From Galaxea fascicularis (Eukaryota; Cnidaria; Anthozoa; Scleractinia; Euphylliidae): 64,000 bases of DNA. The translations under genes were made by a program, and so were the position numbers. The stretch covers positions 662,501 through 726,500 of the forward strand of contig OX419339.1 in the NCBI GenBank assembly GCA_948470475.1. The letters run 5' to 3'. Positions 1 through 11,500 of this stretch are shown here, one piece after another. How positions within the stretch are numbered: the first letter of the stretch is position 1; the number at the start of each line of letters is the position of its first letter. The notes under the pieces were generated by a model. It had not been told where the DNA came from and made no database searches. It saw only the letters and a list, made by a program, of their open reading frames with translations.

Positions 1-400
1 TGTAAAATGCCCTCACTCGCACGTTCGGGTTTTTGACTCAAACAAATTTGCAACTCGTGAATAAAACCCTGTACGCCGCACTTTCTATGACGTAAACTAT
101 ATGTATCATGGTTACAGCGACAAATTCTTCAAGTTCCGCCCGGAGATATTTTATATCAAGTGGTCGCCTACGGGAGGTTAAAAACAATAGAAAATTTTAA
201 AAAGTCACCTCTAAAAGTGTTCATTTACGAGAGGTGGTCGCTTAGGAGAGGTGGCTGCTTACAAGATGTTCCAAATGTTGTGGCTTGGCTAGAAAACTGT
301 CGGTCTTTTGGAAAAGTGGTCGGTTAAGAGAAGTGGTCGCGAAGGGAAGTTCGACTGTATAAAGTGTAATGACGTAAAGATTGATAGTGATGATCCATCA
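1..400. repeat. Diverged intergenic repeat with recurring GTGGTCGC motifs
   Basis: Short phrases such as agtggtcgcctac, gaggtggtcgcttag, gaggtggctgcttac, agtggtcggttaag and agtggtcgcgaag recur between about 150 and 350, with irregular spacing. This looks like an old internally repetitive element, not coding DNA. No open frame of note crosses it. A similar style of motif (gttaa-tacagcc-acctc) is seen far away at 54.05-54.45 kb, but I cannot show that the two are related. Confidence 0.35.
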
Positions 401-729
401 AAGTAGAACAGCTAGAAAGGACTAGAAACTGGTGTTAGCAACCTAGGTATCTCGTTTAGCCGGGCATAGAATTACACACTTCTCAGAGCTGCTCGGTACC
501 CAGCCTGAGGTAATGTTACCTTAAAAGCTACGTCCTCAGTAAATTAAGTTTCCTTAGACAATTCGCAACTGTTTTATTTTCAGTGTCAGTACACTGCAAC
601 AGCTAGTAAAACGTTTCTCCATCAAGAGGGAATATCAAGAGGTAATCTTCAAATCGAGTATAAATTAAAATAGCGCTTTTAACTGAAAAGTGTAAAACAC
701 TAGCACATTAACAGGCTTGCAGTTTTCCA

Positions 730-1200
730 GTAATGACAGTAAGAAAGTCCTTATCTCGAGTTGGTGCAAAATGGTGGAACGAGATACCGACTAGCTAAGA
801 AAATTACGGTAAAGCAAGTGTTTAAGAAAAAGATTCATAGTATCCCCTTGGACCGAGAGATCTTACTCGCCGTGAAGACCCTTATTTCGACATTGAGGAG
901 ATGAGCTCATCAATGAAGAACTAGTTAATCATAATATCTATAATGAGTCAGTCTTCTTGTTCTTTCCCTGCACTTTCCTGTTTTACTTTTGTTTTCTACT
1001 GATTTTTGTAAAATGATTTTTGACTTTGTTTGGTGCTTTCTTAAGACAAATATTCGGCTGTAGCATTAGTATATAATGATTTAAGGACTCGTCTGGTCCG
1101 CCTCGATTAGCTCTTGGTTATCTGCGACCCAGTCTAGTTGTAATTTATTTTACATCATTGAAATACATAAATAAATAACTTGAACTTGAACTTGAAGTAA
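730..1200 (+). mobile_element. 3' end of a CR1/jockey-type LINE (decayed)
   Basis: Conceptual translation from about 735 gives a broken frame with the phrase SRVGAKWWNEIPTS and then DPYFDIEEM, separated by stops. This resembles the extreme C-terminus of coral CR1/RTE-like reverse transcriptases, where an 'xGxxxWNxIP' phrase is followed by an acidic tail. The sequence ends in a short tandem of acttga units (about 1178-1197), the usual kind of 3' tail for CR1/L2-class LINEs. The element is 5'-truncated and has several stop codons, so it is dead. Confidence 0.55.
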
Positions 1201-1741
1201 TTGACCATACTATTCAATGAATGTATATTTATTATCTCCAGTTTTCAAATCGAAAGTAGCACAAGCTAGAAAATGACGGTGCTGTTTTCACTAAACATTA
1301 AGCATAATTGAAGGAGCGGCTGCGCTAACAGATATTTTATTTCCTGTGAAGTTTTCCTATTTCTATCCGTGTTCATTTATTTGTTATTTGATTGTTTATA
1401 AAATTTTCTAACCCGAATTAAAAACCTTACCCTCGAATCATGATACCGACGCCACTGTTTAACAGCAGACAACTCATGAATTTTTTACCAGGAGGAAATT
1501 AAAGTGCAGGTCACTTGGCGCCATCTAATTGTAATGAAATTACTTTTTTGGCTCTAAAACGTCCAACAAATTTAAATAGATACTTAATTTTCTTGAAACT
1601 GATAACGAACAGGACTAACACTTAGCGATATTATGCTGTTATGACACGCCTGCTCAGTTTTTTCGTTTTTAGTTTCTTCGTTTTTCACCTCGAATTGTCT
1701 CGTCGCACTAAAGTAATAGCCTTTTCTTCGTTTAAAGGGGG

Positions 1742-1760
<19 letters not shown>
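1201..1760. other. Intergenic stretch, nothing recognised
   Basis: AT-rich DNA between the LINE tail and the Penelope-like terminal repeat. I see no long open frame, RNA gene or clear repeat. Confidence 0.4.
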
Positions 1761-1777
<17 letters not shown>

Positions 1778-1844
1778 GAAGTAGTACACAAAGATTTTGG
1801 TATTATCAACAGAGTTGATAAATGTAAATTGACCACCTTACAGG

Positions 1845-1893
1845 GATTCTAAAAGCTGACGTTTCGAGCGCTAGCCCTTCGTCAGAGCGAATC
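1845..1893 (-). ncRNA. Hammerhead ribozyme-like fold in the PLE terminal repeat
   Basis: On the minus strand the 49 nt contain, in order: GATTC-GCT (5' side of stem I), CTGACGA (core C3-A9), an extra A, GGGC/TAGC/GCTC (a 4-bp stem II, one G-U pair), GAA (G12-A14), ACGT (a palindromic stem III with no loop), C17 giving a GUC cleavage triplet, then AGC-TTTTA-GAATC (3' side of stem I). Stem I therefore has 3 bp, a bulge and 5 bp. The zero-loop palindromic stem III suggests action as a dimer, as reported for PLE hammerheads. The extra A between A9 and stem II is a deviation that could weaken it. Confidence 0.6.
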
Positions 1894-1980
1894 GAGGAAT
1901 TGTGGGTTGTGTGTAGTTTTTATAGTGGAGTAGGAGCTACGCTATTGGTGGTAACATGGCAACGTGAAAATAGGAATACA

Positions 1981-2180
1981 TTAGTTAAATGAAAAGCGTT
2001 CGTTAATACCGTGGGGATTAAGGGTGCCGATTTGGAAGATGAATTTTTGTTCCAGATTCTTGCGGCTTTCCGTCGTACCTTGATGTAGGGAAAGGCCGCA
2101 GATAGCCATGTGTTGTTTGGAGTGGTTAGGGAGATTAAAATGACGAGCGACTGGCTTAGATGCATCCTTGTCATTCTTCT
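1981..2180 (-). pseudogene. PLE GIY-YIG endonuclease C-terminal fragment
   Basis: The last ~65 residues of an open frame on the minus strand read like the end of the GIY-YIG endonuclease module of Penelope-like reverse transcriptases. Recognisable phrases are PVARHFNLPNHS, QKFIFQIGTLNPHGINERF, and an E-S-R-K stretch just before them. The remainder of the endonuclease and the whole reverse transcriptase are missing. The frame appears to continue upstream to 2463, but that part is reading through a hairpin and a foldback repeat and is not PLE. The family assignment rests on remembered cnidarian PLE proteins, not on a search. Confidence 0.6.
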
Positions 2181-2207
2181 TGTTGAGAAGAATGACAAGG
2201 ATGCATC
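2159..2207. repeat. Near-perfect 22-bp hairpin at the PLE truncation point
   Basis: The arms 2159-2180 and 2186-2207 are exact inverted copies with a 5-nt loop. The left arm is PLE coding sequence; the right arm is its inverted copy. A snap-back of the cDNA at the 5' end of an insertion would leave this structure. Confidence 0.75.
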
Positions 2208-2214
2208 GTTTAGT

Positions 2215-2406
2215 TAAGCCCGCCGCACACGTGAGGAAAGAGCTGAGCAAAATGAGGAAAATATCAAACATGTTTGATATTTTTTCATCGCCTCGCGAGG
2301 CGAATTTCTCACCGACAATTTGCCGCACACGTGAGGAAACGGCTGAGCTAACTGCCTCGCGGGGAATTTTTATTTGCTCAGCTCTTTCCTCATGTGCGGC
2401 GGGCTT
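2215..2406. mobile_element. MITE-like foldback with ~35-bp terminal inverted repeats
   Basis: The ends (2215-2252 and 2373-2406) are inverted copies starting with aagcccgccgcac. A third copy of the core gccgcacacgtgaggaaa lies internally at about 2322, in the same orientation as the left end. Two perfect palindromes sit inside: 20 bp at 2261-2280 and 14 bp at 2289-2302. No coding capacity. The target duplication is unclear. Confidence 0.65.
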
Positions 2407-2409
2407 TAG

Positions 2410-3330
2410 AAACCAAAGAAATAAAAGAAAATACCAGTTAGGGAAATTTTTAATTAAAAACAAGTCTTAGGTACTCTAAGTATTATTTTCATGTTTTTTG
2501 GTATTTTGCACTTGGGAATAACTAAACGAAATAGTCAGGAGTTTGACATGCACTTCAAACTCTTTCAGCACAACAAAGTAGCGACGAACTTACAAACTAA
2601 AGCAGCACAGATAGGAAAATTAACAAGAAGACTCTCTAAGATGTTGAACGAAACCAGTGGTTTGAAAATTAACCCATGCAGCAAAAATAATGTTAAAAAA
2701 ATTACAGTGATCCAGCTACGGCAGCTAGCAAATTGCTTTAAAAGAAAAAAAAAATGGGGTCCTGACAAACTTTTGATAAAGAGCTAATTAAAATAAAGTT
2801 ACTATTTTCTTCATTATTTCTTTTCCAACGAGGTTTTCTGATATCTTGTGAAAGATGAAATGATATGAAATATTTGCTTGCAAATATACTGTTTATGTCT
2901 TTCCTCTACATTTTGTTGTGTCTTAACTGTAGGACTTCGTAAGGGGGGAGACACTATTCAATGAGTGCGTACCCTCTCTCATGACGCAGTTGTCACGCAA
3001 CAGGCAAGATCACATGCATGCTCAGTGGTTATCCCGGGTCAACCTTGGTGTGAAGATGTGCTTTGGGATCCATGTTATTAAATCTTGCAGATGTTTTCTC
3101 CGACAGGTTTTTCAAGAGGAGCAGCCTTCGGGCTGATTTTCACCCTTGATGCTTTGGTGTCTGTTAATGTAGAACAGTTTAATTTACCTTAATTGGTGTA
3201 TTCAAACCGCCTTGATGTTCTATGCAAAAAGGTCAATATTAAGAGCTATCATGGCTTTCAGTCATTATATCTGTGGTGACATCACTGATATAGTTACTAG
3301 ACACTTGTATTTCCCTCAGTGCTCGTCAGT
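2410..3330. other. Upstream flank of the GPCR gene
   Basis: I see short open frames only (for example 2491-2787) with no recognisable domain. The stretch probably holds the promoter and 5' UTR of the receptor that starts at 3381, but no clear TATA box or splice site decides this. Confidence 0.35.
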
Positions 3331-3380
3331 GTTACTTGGCCTCCGCACCAAACGTTAAAACGTTAGTTTCAGGACTTACA

Positions 3381-4307
3381 ATGAAGAGCAAATTAGGGTC
3401 TTTCGCCAACTCGAGCAACATATCCTCATCATCCGCTGGAAATCTTCCTCCCAGAGTAGAAGGAATCGTATTCTGTAGCGCTTTTGCGTTGGAAGCTGTT
3501 TTGATAGTCATAGGAAACTTGCTCACATTAGTCCTCTTTGCAGCGAACAAGAAACTTCGTAGGAAGGGTCTGTTCCTCATCATGAACATGTCTTTTGCTG
3601 ATCTGATGTTAGGAGCCGTGGATATGCCTTTTTATATTTTTTACGCTGGAGATTACTATCAGCTATGGACGGTGAAGTCAAACTTACCTGCATTTATAAC
3701 ATGCACCATTGTTGAGAACACTTTTTCTCAAGCTTCGTTGATTTCTGCAGCTTTGATATCCGTTGAGAGATTTTACGCGATTTATTTCCCTCATAATTAC
3801 AAAGCACTATCTATGCGAATATATCGTATTGTTATTTGTATAATCTGGTCACTTGCTCTAAGTTTTGCTATAATCGTTACAGTCTCTGCTTTTATTTCAG
3901 ACGAACATCAGATTGCTTTTTATGCTTACGTGTCACACTCCGCAGCTATCCTGCTTACCCTGTGTGTTTGTAATACAGCATCCTTAATAAGGTTACAACA
4001 GGGATGTTTCGTTTCACAACCGCAAAACAGAGCTTTACGTCATGACCACCGCTTGACAAAAATATTGCTTTTTGTATCAATTATTGCTTTAGTTTCATGG
4101 CTTCCTGTACTCATTTTGAATTTGTTAAGGTTTCATGGGGTTAAGGTGTCGTACAGAGCGTTTTACGTTGCTTCCATTTTCTTTTATTTCAACGCATTTT
4201 GCGATCCAGTTGTATATGTGTTACTGATTCCCGAATTCAGACAAGCGCTAGTTTTTCACTGTTTTAGAAGGCAGGAGACGGTCAGCGTGGAAGATAACAA
4301 AAGATGA
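3381..4307 (+). CDS. Class A (rhodopsin-family) G protein-coupled receptor, intronless
   Basis: Predicted 308-residue seven-helix receptor. I take the ATG at 3381; the same frame is open upstream to 3336 but offers no earlier ATG. The N-terminus has two likely N-glycosylation sites (NSSN, NISS). Hallmarks in order: GN in TM1 (VIGNLL), FADLM in TM2, a WxxK loop after TM2, ERF in place of DRY at the end of TM3 (SVERFYAI), SWLP in TM6, and DPVVY in TM7 (NPxxY type), then a short helix 8 (PEFRQAL). The second extracellular loop has no cysteine, so the usual TM3-loop disulfide is absent, as in melanocortin-type receptors. It sits in the plasma membrane and couples to G proteins; the ligand is unknown. 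Adenosine/melanocortin-like coral receptors are the nearest style. A poly(A) signal lies at 4584-4589. Confidence 0.88.
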   Translation: MKSKLGSFANSSNISSSSAGNLPPRVEGIVFCSAFALEAVLIVIGNLLTLVLFAANKKLRRKGLFLIMNMSFADLMLGAVDMPFYIFYAGDYYQLWTVKSNLPAFITCTIVENTFSQASLISAALISVERFYAIYFPHNYKALSMRIYRIVICIIWSLALSFAIIVTVSAFISDEHQIAFYAYVSHSAAILLTLCVCNTASLIRLQQGCFVSQPQNRALRHDHRLTKILLFVSIIALVSWLPVLILNLLRFHGVKVSYRAFYVASIFFYFNAFCDPVVYVLLIPEFRQALVFHCFRRQETVSVEDNKR

Positions 4308-4583
4308 GATAACAGGGTTGCCAGTTTGCGGTCACTGACACGGCTGAGAACTTTGCCGCAACGGATCCCAGTCTTTCAAACACGCCGCTGAGTGGGCCAG
4401 AAAAAGCTTCTGAGCTGTGTAAAAGCCTTATAAACTCAATACATTGTAACAAGGACCAATAGGCCGTTAGCTCTGGCATCAGTTGTGTGATTTGACTTTC
4501 TACCAAATGATTCTAAGTAGGTCATTAGGTGTTCCTGGATAGATGTAAGCTGTATAAATAAGCTTTAATTTTGATGCAGTTTT

Positions 4584-4589
4584 AATAAA
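4584..4589 (+). terminator. Poly(A) signal AATAAA of the GPCR gene
   Basis: A canonical hexamer 277 nt past the stop codon, on the coding strand and followed by AT-rich DNA. It is the first good signal downstream. Confidence 0.55.
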
Positions 4590-4599
4590 GAAGAAACTC

Positions 4600-5520
4600 T
4601 CCAGAGTCTCCCAAAATATGATGATTGTATTGATTTGTCTAATTTAATGTTGAATATTTTTAAAAAATGAGTGTTTGCGAGTCTTCCAACTCCTGTCTCA
4701 GATGCAAAATAAAAGTGTTGCTTAAAAGTAAAATATAAGTTTCAATGGTGGACTAAACCTGAACTCACTCAAATTCCTTTTTTGAGGTTTTATTGCTAAT
4801 CATTCGCGACCAAATAAACTGAGGAATTGCCAGGAAGATGCACGAAAAGCATTAAAAAATCATACCCCTCAACGGTCTTTAACGCAGGACCTCGAGACGC
4901 CAGTGTTTTTTTTTCTTAGTTTGTACTACTGCTTTCTTGTTAAACAAACTCTAATTTACTTTGTGTTGGGCGGTGTCATTCTCAACAGGCCAAAGATATT
5001 TTAAAATGTTTGTTTTCTACTCGAACGTTTAATCCTTCCACATCTAAGAAGCTCACTATATCACTAATTACCTTAATTAGAACATGCTTTATGAGGGCTA
5101 CCAGCAATTCAATTTGGAACTGAAAGAAAAATTGCGTACGTCTGTAGCCAAAGGGCATACTCAAGATTCTGTTGCCTTAGGTTGCCTCTGGGCGAGAGGT
5201 TAGCGGTAATTATCAAACTATATTTCATTGGTCAGAAGATAGTGGTTCTTATTTACACTTTTACTGACATCCAGAGGGGCTCGATTTAGAGCAGGCACTT
5301 AGTCGTGGAAATATGTCTATCAACTTCCATTTTGTATTTCGTGAGACAAGAATGGTCTCTTAATAAGTTTTATTGCCGACGGTCGCTTGGTGACAGCGAC
5401 AGATGTCTGGCAGTAAATTTAAAATTATTCAGTTTTTGAAATCTATTAAAACGGTTACTCTTAAATAATATTTATTCCTTTTTATATGGAATAAATGACT
5501 TTATGCACTGGTTCGGGAAC
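4600..5520. other. Intergenic, nothing recognised
   Basis: AT-rich DNA with no frame above ~60 codons, no clear repeat and no RNA gene. Confidence 0.4.
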
Positions 5521-5548
5521 TTCCGGTTACTACAATATCAGGTATGCT

Positions 5549-5590
5549 GGATGACGTCATCAGGGTATATAAACAGTAATCACGTGACTG
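5549..5590 (+). promoter_or_regulatory. Promoter-like cluster: CRE, TATA, E-box
   Basis: A perfect cAMP response element TGACGTCA (5552-5559), a TATA-like TATATAA (5566-5572) and an E-box CACGTG (5581-5586) lie within 35 bp, followed by a pyrimidine-rich stretch. No coding frame follows, so this could drive a non-coding or spliced transcript, or be part of a repeat. Confidence 0.35.
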
Positions 5591-5599
5591 CAGGCCTCT

Positions 5600-8500
5600 T
5601 CGGCCTCCATCTTTTCTGACAACGTGTTACTTCATTTTTTCCCTCCCATCTACCCACCCCCTGATTTTTTCTATTTGTCACTATAACTTGGTGGGTAATC
5701 TTGAATATCGGATCGTTTCTTTTTAATTGTTCATATTCTCTTCAGCATGTGGTTCTGTATTAAGCCTATATTGCACTGAAAGGCGGGTGTGACCCCACCT
5801 TTGCTGAGAACCTCTACATAATTTTATAACTAGGGCTGTTATTTAATAAACGGCAACTCGCTGGCCAAAGTATGCCAAACCGCATGCGTTCTTCCTCTAA
5901 CTTAGAGCCTCAGCAAACAAAGCTTAGAGAATACAATGTTTCCAAGTGTTACTATAACATTGTTAGACATCAGGTGCATAAAAGCGCTGAAGGGAGTAGA
6001 ACAATTATGGGCTAAGGAATATTTTTACTCACAGAAACAGCTGATGGAGAGGCTGCTAACTGTGGGTAACAAATATTGTACAGTTGTATTTTCGTATATA
6101 AACTGATAAAAATAAAGATTGAAGATACCAGAATAACAAAAAAAAAAGGAGGCTTCAATCTTTTATTCAAGGACTCATTTTTCTGACTGTCCTATGCTTG
6201 TGTCAAATAAATGCACCAAGCATAACAATGATCTTGTGTTCTTTTTAACGACCTTTGTCACATTACCATCGCACGGAAATTTTGATTCCAAACCAAAAAA
6301 TAGAGGAATATTTGGCATAAACCTACCTTTTTTCGCATGTACACCTTTTGTAAATTTTCTGTAAGTGCACTGAGCTGGTGTATCATTCTGAGACTCTTTT
6401 CCTGGACCCAGTCGTTTCTAAATTTATAATTCTTGAGTTCAAACAGGCTCTGGTTTTGTGCCTGCTTAGGAAGCTGATAGCTTTGACGCCGGTGAAAATA
6501 GTTAGATACGGATGCCTGCCTTCTTTACATTAATTTCGTTGCGTTCGAACAAAATGTTAACAGGACGCTAAGTTGTAATCTAGTCTGTTAACATCCTGAG
6601 CGAAGCTGCCCCTTACTCAGTCACGTTCGTACTTAGTGTCACTGTAGGCAGGTTCAATAGTACGTAAAGTTTATTTAAGTTTATTATGGCTGCGAATAGG
6701 GTGGAAACTACGAAACTCTTGATGATGTCTCAGGTCTTATAAGTTCAACTTTCATTCCACCTTGAGTTGACTGTTCATTGTTGTATTAGAATTCTAATGA
6801 GTATTATACTGACATGTTAAAGTTGTTGATTTATGGCTGGCTTCTCCCAGTGCATATAAAGCTCCTTTATCTTAATCCTTTTATTTTGATCAACAATGCT
6901 AAGAGTGCGGCAATTTCCAAAATTTTGCTGAGTACTTTTTTCAGTCAACAGAATGGCAAAAAAAAATAAAAATAAAAACTGATATTCAGAGTTTTTTTTT
7001 AACTCATTATCAATCTGTTCTACTGAAGATGGCTTATTTGTTATCCGTTTTGCGTCAAATAAACTTATGTGAGATTAGTGGCGGAAAATTAGAAAAGTGA
7101 TGGGTGGGACGGGGGACAAAGAGAACTGACCCCCCCCTAAAAAAAATTCATGCAAAGTAAAAGGACGAGAAAACATTTGTGCAAAGATGAAGCCAAAGAA
7201 AAGAAAATTCATGAACATGCACAGAAAAAGCATCCTGCACAATCAATGGACGAAAAGAAAACCATGCAAACTGAAAATTCCTTCCTCCCCCCACCCCCAC
7301 CCCCACCCACCCAATTAATATTTTTGCTAATGGCCAGTCCCTTGTCTTTGGGTCACATTCCATGCATTAACGTTTGTTGTATTGCAAAACTCGCACAGTT
7401 AAGTAGTTATGAGTGAAATGGATATAATTGCTCCGGACTGCAGGGACCTTAGCGTTGGGAACTTTAAAAGGCAGAGAAACCATCACTTTCGTGGCAAGCT
7501 TGTAACGATGCGTAAAGGAAACAGTTTCACACCGTTATATGGAATCGAAAATAGCCATTATTTGCCAAAATAGCACAGTGCTTTTTGTGCTCAGCGGAAG
7601 CATAAGGGCCGATTTGGCGTATCCGACACAACGTAGAACAAAAGTGTGCCGTGTGAATGCTCCTACAACTTCTCGGCAACAGACGCATGCGGACTAAAAT
7701 TTGTCGTAGGAATTTGAGCGCGCTCTACAGAAGTTGCATGCGACAGTCGTAAGCAAAAATCGTGCCGTGTAAATTGGCCTTAACAAAGATCTGGAATCAT
7801 GTGTTACGACCTTGCGAAACGAATAGGCACGAAATGCGTGCAGAAAAATCATTTCTGCCTACCCACCCATCTTATTTTACTTTTAACCCAATGACCAAAG
7901 CAATGATAGGCGACAACTGAATAAAACATCCACACTAAAATGCTTACCCTTCATTAATTCCTCTGCTTGGTCGACTTGTCTTCCTGGCCTAAAATAATTT
8001 AATGTAAGCCATACAAAGATCGCAACTAACCTTTGTGATTATTGTCCAAGGAAAGTTCCAAAGGAAATCGCCGCGCTAGTAATGCACGCGCCCGCGAGCC
8101 AGGTGCGCCAGCACAGAGGGCGGCAGCACATGATACCAAGAACAAACCAAGCAAGCTATGGTGCATCCTAAGTAATCTGGGTAGTATAAATCAACAGAAA
8201 AAGTCAAAATGTTTTATGTCAAGAAGGCTGCACAATATCAGTGAGAACCGCCACGGAATGAATACTGGTGGAGATGATTCCACATTTTGTATTCTTGTGA
8301 ATATTTGTACCCCGTCGTTTTTGTCGTTTTATCAGGGCGTTTTATTAATTAGTTCTCAATGAATACAATATTCTTCATTGACTAAAACGCATTGAGATTT
8401 AGATCAAAACTGTTCCAAAGGGTCTAACTTTAAAATAGTTAAACCTACGCAATCAAAGTTGCAGAAAATCCAAGGTGGTTGATATTACTAAACAAGTAGA

Positions 8501-11500
8501 CACTGTTTGACTAGAAGGCAGCTATGGTACAAATAGACAACACTCACAACAGCACCGTATTGATGAAGTGCATCTGTAGCAAAATTAAAGTATTAAAGTA
8601 TATAGTAATTTAGTTTCTTCAGAGAAAAAGGATACTGTTAAGACAAGATTAAAAACATCCAAGGTTTGAAGCTTTCGATACGTGGTTATTCAAAGACTAA
8701 CTTGCCAAACGTCAAATTCGAAAACAAACGTAGAATGTAACCTGTCTTAAGCAACGGTGATTAATCCCCCTTACACATTACAGCTGGAATAGAGCCCTAA
8801 TAAGGGAGCGGGCTTTTTACTCTTCAGGTAGTCTATCAAAAAAATACAAAAAACAAGTGTAGCTATGCAAACAGCCCATTATTGAGCAAAACGTTTCATT
8901 TTGCTGTATGTCTCCTTAGTCTTCCCTTTGCAAAAGTTCAGTCAGTGTTAGATGGATGTTACCTATAAACGATTCCTTGAGTGTCAGTTATCCAGCGAAC
9001 AGTGCTTTTGATTCCCAACGCTTCGACAACTTTACCAAGCATAAACGTTAAAATCATTTTATACGTTACAACCATACAGGAGAAGCTTACCAATATCAAT
9101 CGCAGACACGCTTGATACAGCGACGCCGCCGTGAAAACCGCTTTGCGTTTTTATTTGGCGCCTAGTTGATGCGAACCCGTCTGTGGTTACAGGATGTGAT
9201 ATTGTCATTATCTTGCAAAGAGAAACTGTAGTGTTTGCAGTTTTTATTTTTGAACATTTTTTTCCATCGCCCATGTCTCAATACCATGTTAGTGCAAAGA
9301 ATAATCCATGATCGGTTACGCTGCGCAGCAGTTCAGTGCAACAAAAAATCTAACCTACCATGTGTGCACGGGTTAGGGTTACTCGTTGGAATTTGAGGTT
9401 TAACTGCTGTGTAGGTTATCTCACCGAACAAATACAAATAAAACAGCAAAAAATACCAAACTAGACCGAGTTTTCCTGAGTTGCTCTTTGCTGATGTGTA
9501 AGTCTTTGCATTGCGAGGGGATGACGATTTTGAAAATGTTTCACTCGCACTCCGAGTGAAACCGATATTGATCATTTATATTGATCAGAAAAACACTTAG
9601 CTGATTAAATAGAAACTGCAATCCCCAAAAGGTAACGAAATGAGGGGAAAAGTACATAGCTGGGTTTCGCATAGGGGTTCGCCACAGATCTGGTAATGGC
9701 AAAAAAGGCTTTCAGAGTCTTCCTTCAAAATACGTTTTTAATTTATTAATTTAATTGAATTTAATCCATTTTCACTGCATGTACAAACACTCACACAAAG
9801 CAAAAAAATAAAAAAAATGTAGTGGGGGAAGACTAGGAAGGAACCTAAGAACCCTACGCGCTAATCCGACCCGAAAGAAAAAAGATATTATTTGGAGTGA
9901 TAATTATGGTGAGAAATTGTTGTAACGCTGTGCCCAAATGACACGCGGGCGATCAATATCGAAAACCTTACTCTTATGAAAACTAGCGACAATGTAGTTT
10001 GAAGCAAGACAGGCTAAGGTTATCAGTCTGAGCTTCTCAGATAAGTTGTTCCATACAGTCAGTTGAAAAAAAACATTTCATCGTACGAATGTGTGACGAC
10101 AATCCCCTGATGCCTGTAACGCTGCTGTCAATGAATTATCGGAGTCCTACGAAAACCGATTCGTTACATATTTTTATATGGCGTATAAACACTCATATTG
10201 AGTACATTTTGAATCCATGCCTATATTGGTATGGGGTCAAGTGACTTCAACTATTGAAACTACAATGTAAAGGACCCATTGACATTACGAACTTGAACAA
10301 GGTGATGGAATTAATAACAGAAGAGGAAAAGGTGGCGCAGATGTCTCTAAGTTCACATAGTTAGCTAGGCCGCTTTGGAAGAATATATGTCGAGTTAATA
10401 ACCACCCCGAAACCATTCTCTTTCTTGCATTCAGTCCTTCGACGTCAGCCTCTTGATAGCTAAGTGGGACTTGTCCCTTACATCGGGGCAGTTTGAGCTT
10501 GATGGTACTACTTGTTGCTTTCTTCTAAGAAATAGCTTACAGTTGGTTAGGGGTTGTGAATATAACAAACACTGACAATTTTGTTTTTAGGGGAAAGATC
10601 GTTGGGGGGAGGGGGAGGGGGGAGGGAGTGGCGAGCGGCGAAATGAAATGCGGAGTAGGCGCAATACAGAATGCCTTCTAACCTGGCTTCTCTTAAGTGG
10701 AAGGCATGTTGATGCCGATCTTGATTTGATGGTTTAGAGATATTGACTGGCAGACTGATAAGGTCAGTTTTTATCTAATATCAAATTGTTTTTTACTAAA
10801 TAAAAATAATTTTGGCTGGTTTGCGATTTCAACTGCTAAGTCAGATTTTAAGACAGTCAAGTAAACAAAACATCGCGTCGGCAGAAATTGGTAGAGAAGC
10901 TCGCGTATCGTTGAATTTGTTGTACTGTGTAAAAGTGAAATTAGAACAAAGGCAATCCATAAAGCACTTTTGGTCATTGAATGATGAATTAAAATTCATG
11001 TCAGGAGGGCTCCTGATTCATGTCTTGTACAGCAATTGCAATTGTTTTGTGTTCTTACATTTTAATCTAAAAATCTACATTTAGTATCTTAAACCTATCT
11101 CGTTATTTCACGTCTACTATCTTTGTTTCACGTTAATTAGTCTATTATTTATTCACATTTACATGTGTCTTTCCCTGTAGTTCATTTTTCTCTAATTTGT
11201 CTACCGCCTCGTTTAGCCTTTGCTACACGCGAGTTGTATACATTACTTATTGTTGATCGTTGTTCTTGTTTTAATTAATTAAAACACACATTTCTCGGTT
11301 GACTTGAGTGCTGTTAAAAGAAAAGTGACAAAGAACAAAGTACTAAAGTAATAAAATAATGTATTTACCTCCAAATAAAAATGCTCCTGATTCTTACCCA
11401 TTCATTGGACTTTATTTTGAACGTATTATTGAAATTCAACTACTCAAGTTGGAGATCACAACACGAGACAATGGTGGAGGGCGAGAGCTCTCTCCACTCT

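Larger units (their letters stand above)
1761..2180 (-). mobile_element. Penelope-like element 3' end with terminal repeat
   Basis: The minus strand carries the C-terminal coding end of a Penelope-like retroelement (about 2180 down to 1981) followed by its 3' terminal repeat (1761-1980). The terminal repeat is partly repeated at 16972-17063, where the same ggtgctgcgtcggtgg start is seen. A hammerhead-like fold (1845-1893) lies about 90 nt past the stop codon on the same strand, which is where PLE terminal repeats are known to carry one. The element is 5'-truncated: the coding part begins abruptly at a hairpin (2159-2207). Confidence 0.65.

Noticed and set aside
2491..2787. 98-codon frame next to the MITE
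   Set aside because: Lysine/asparagine-rich from AT-rich DNA, no domain, overlapping an open frame on the other strand. No support for coding.
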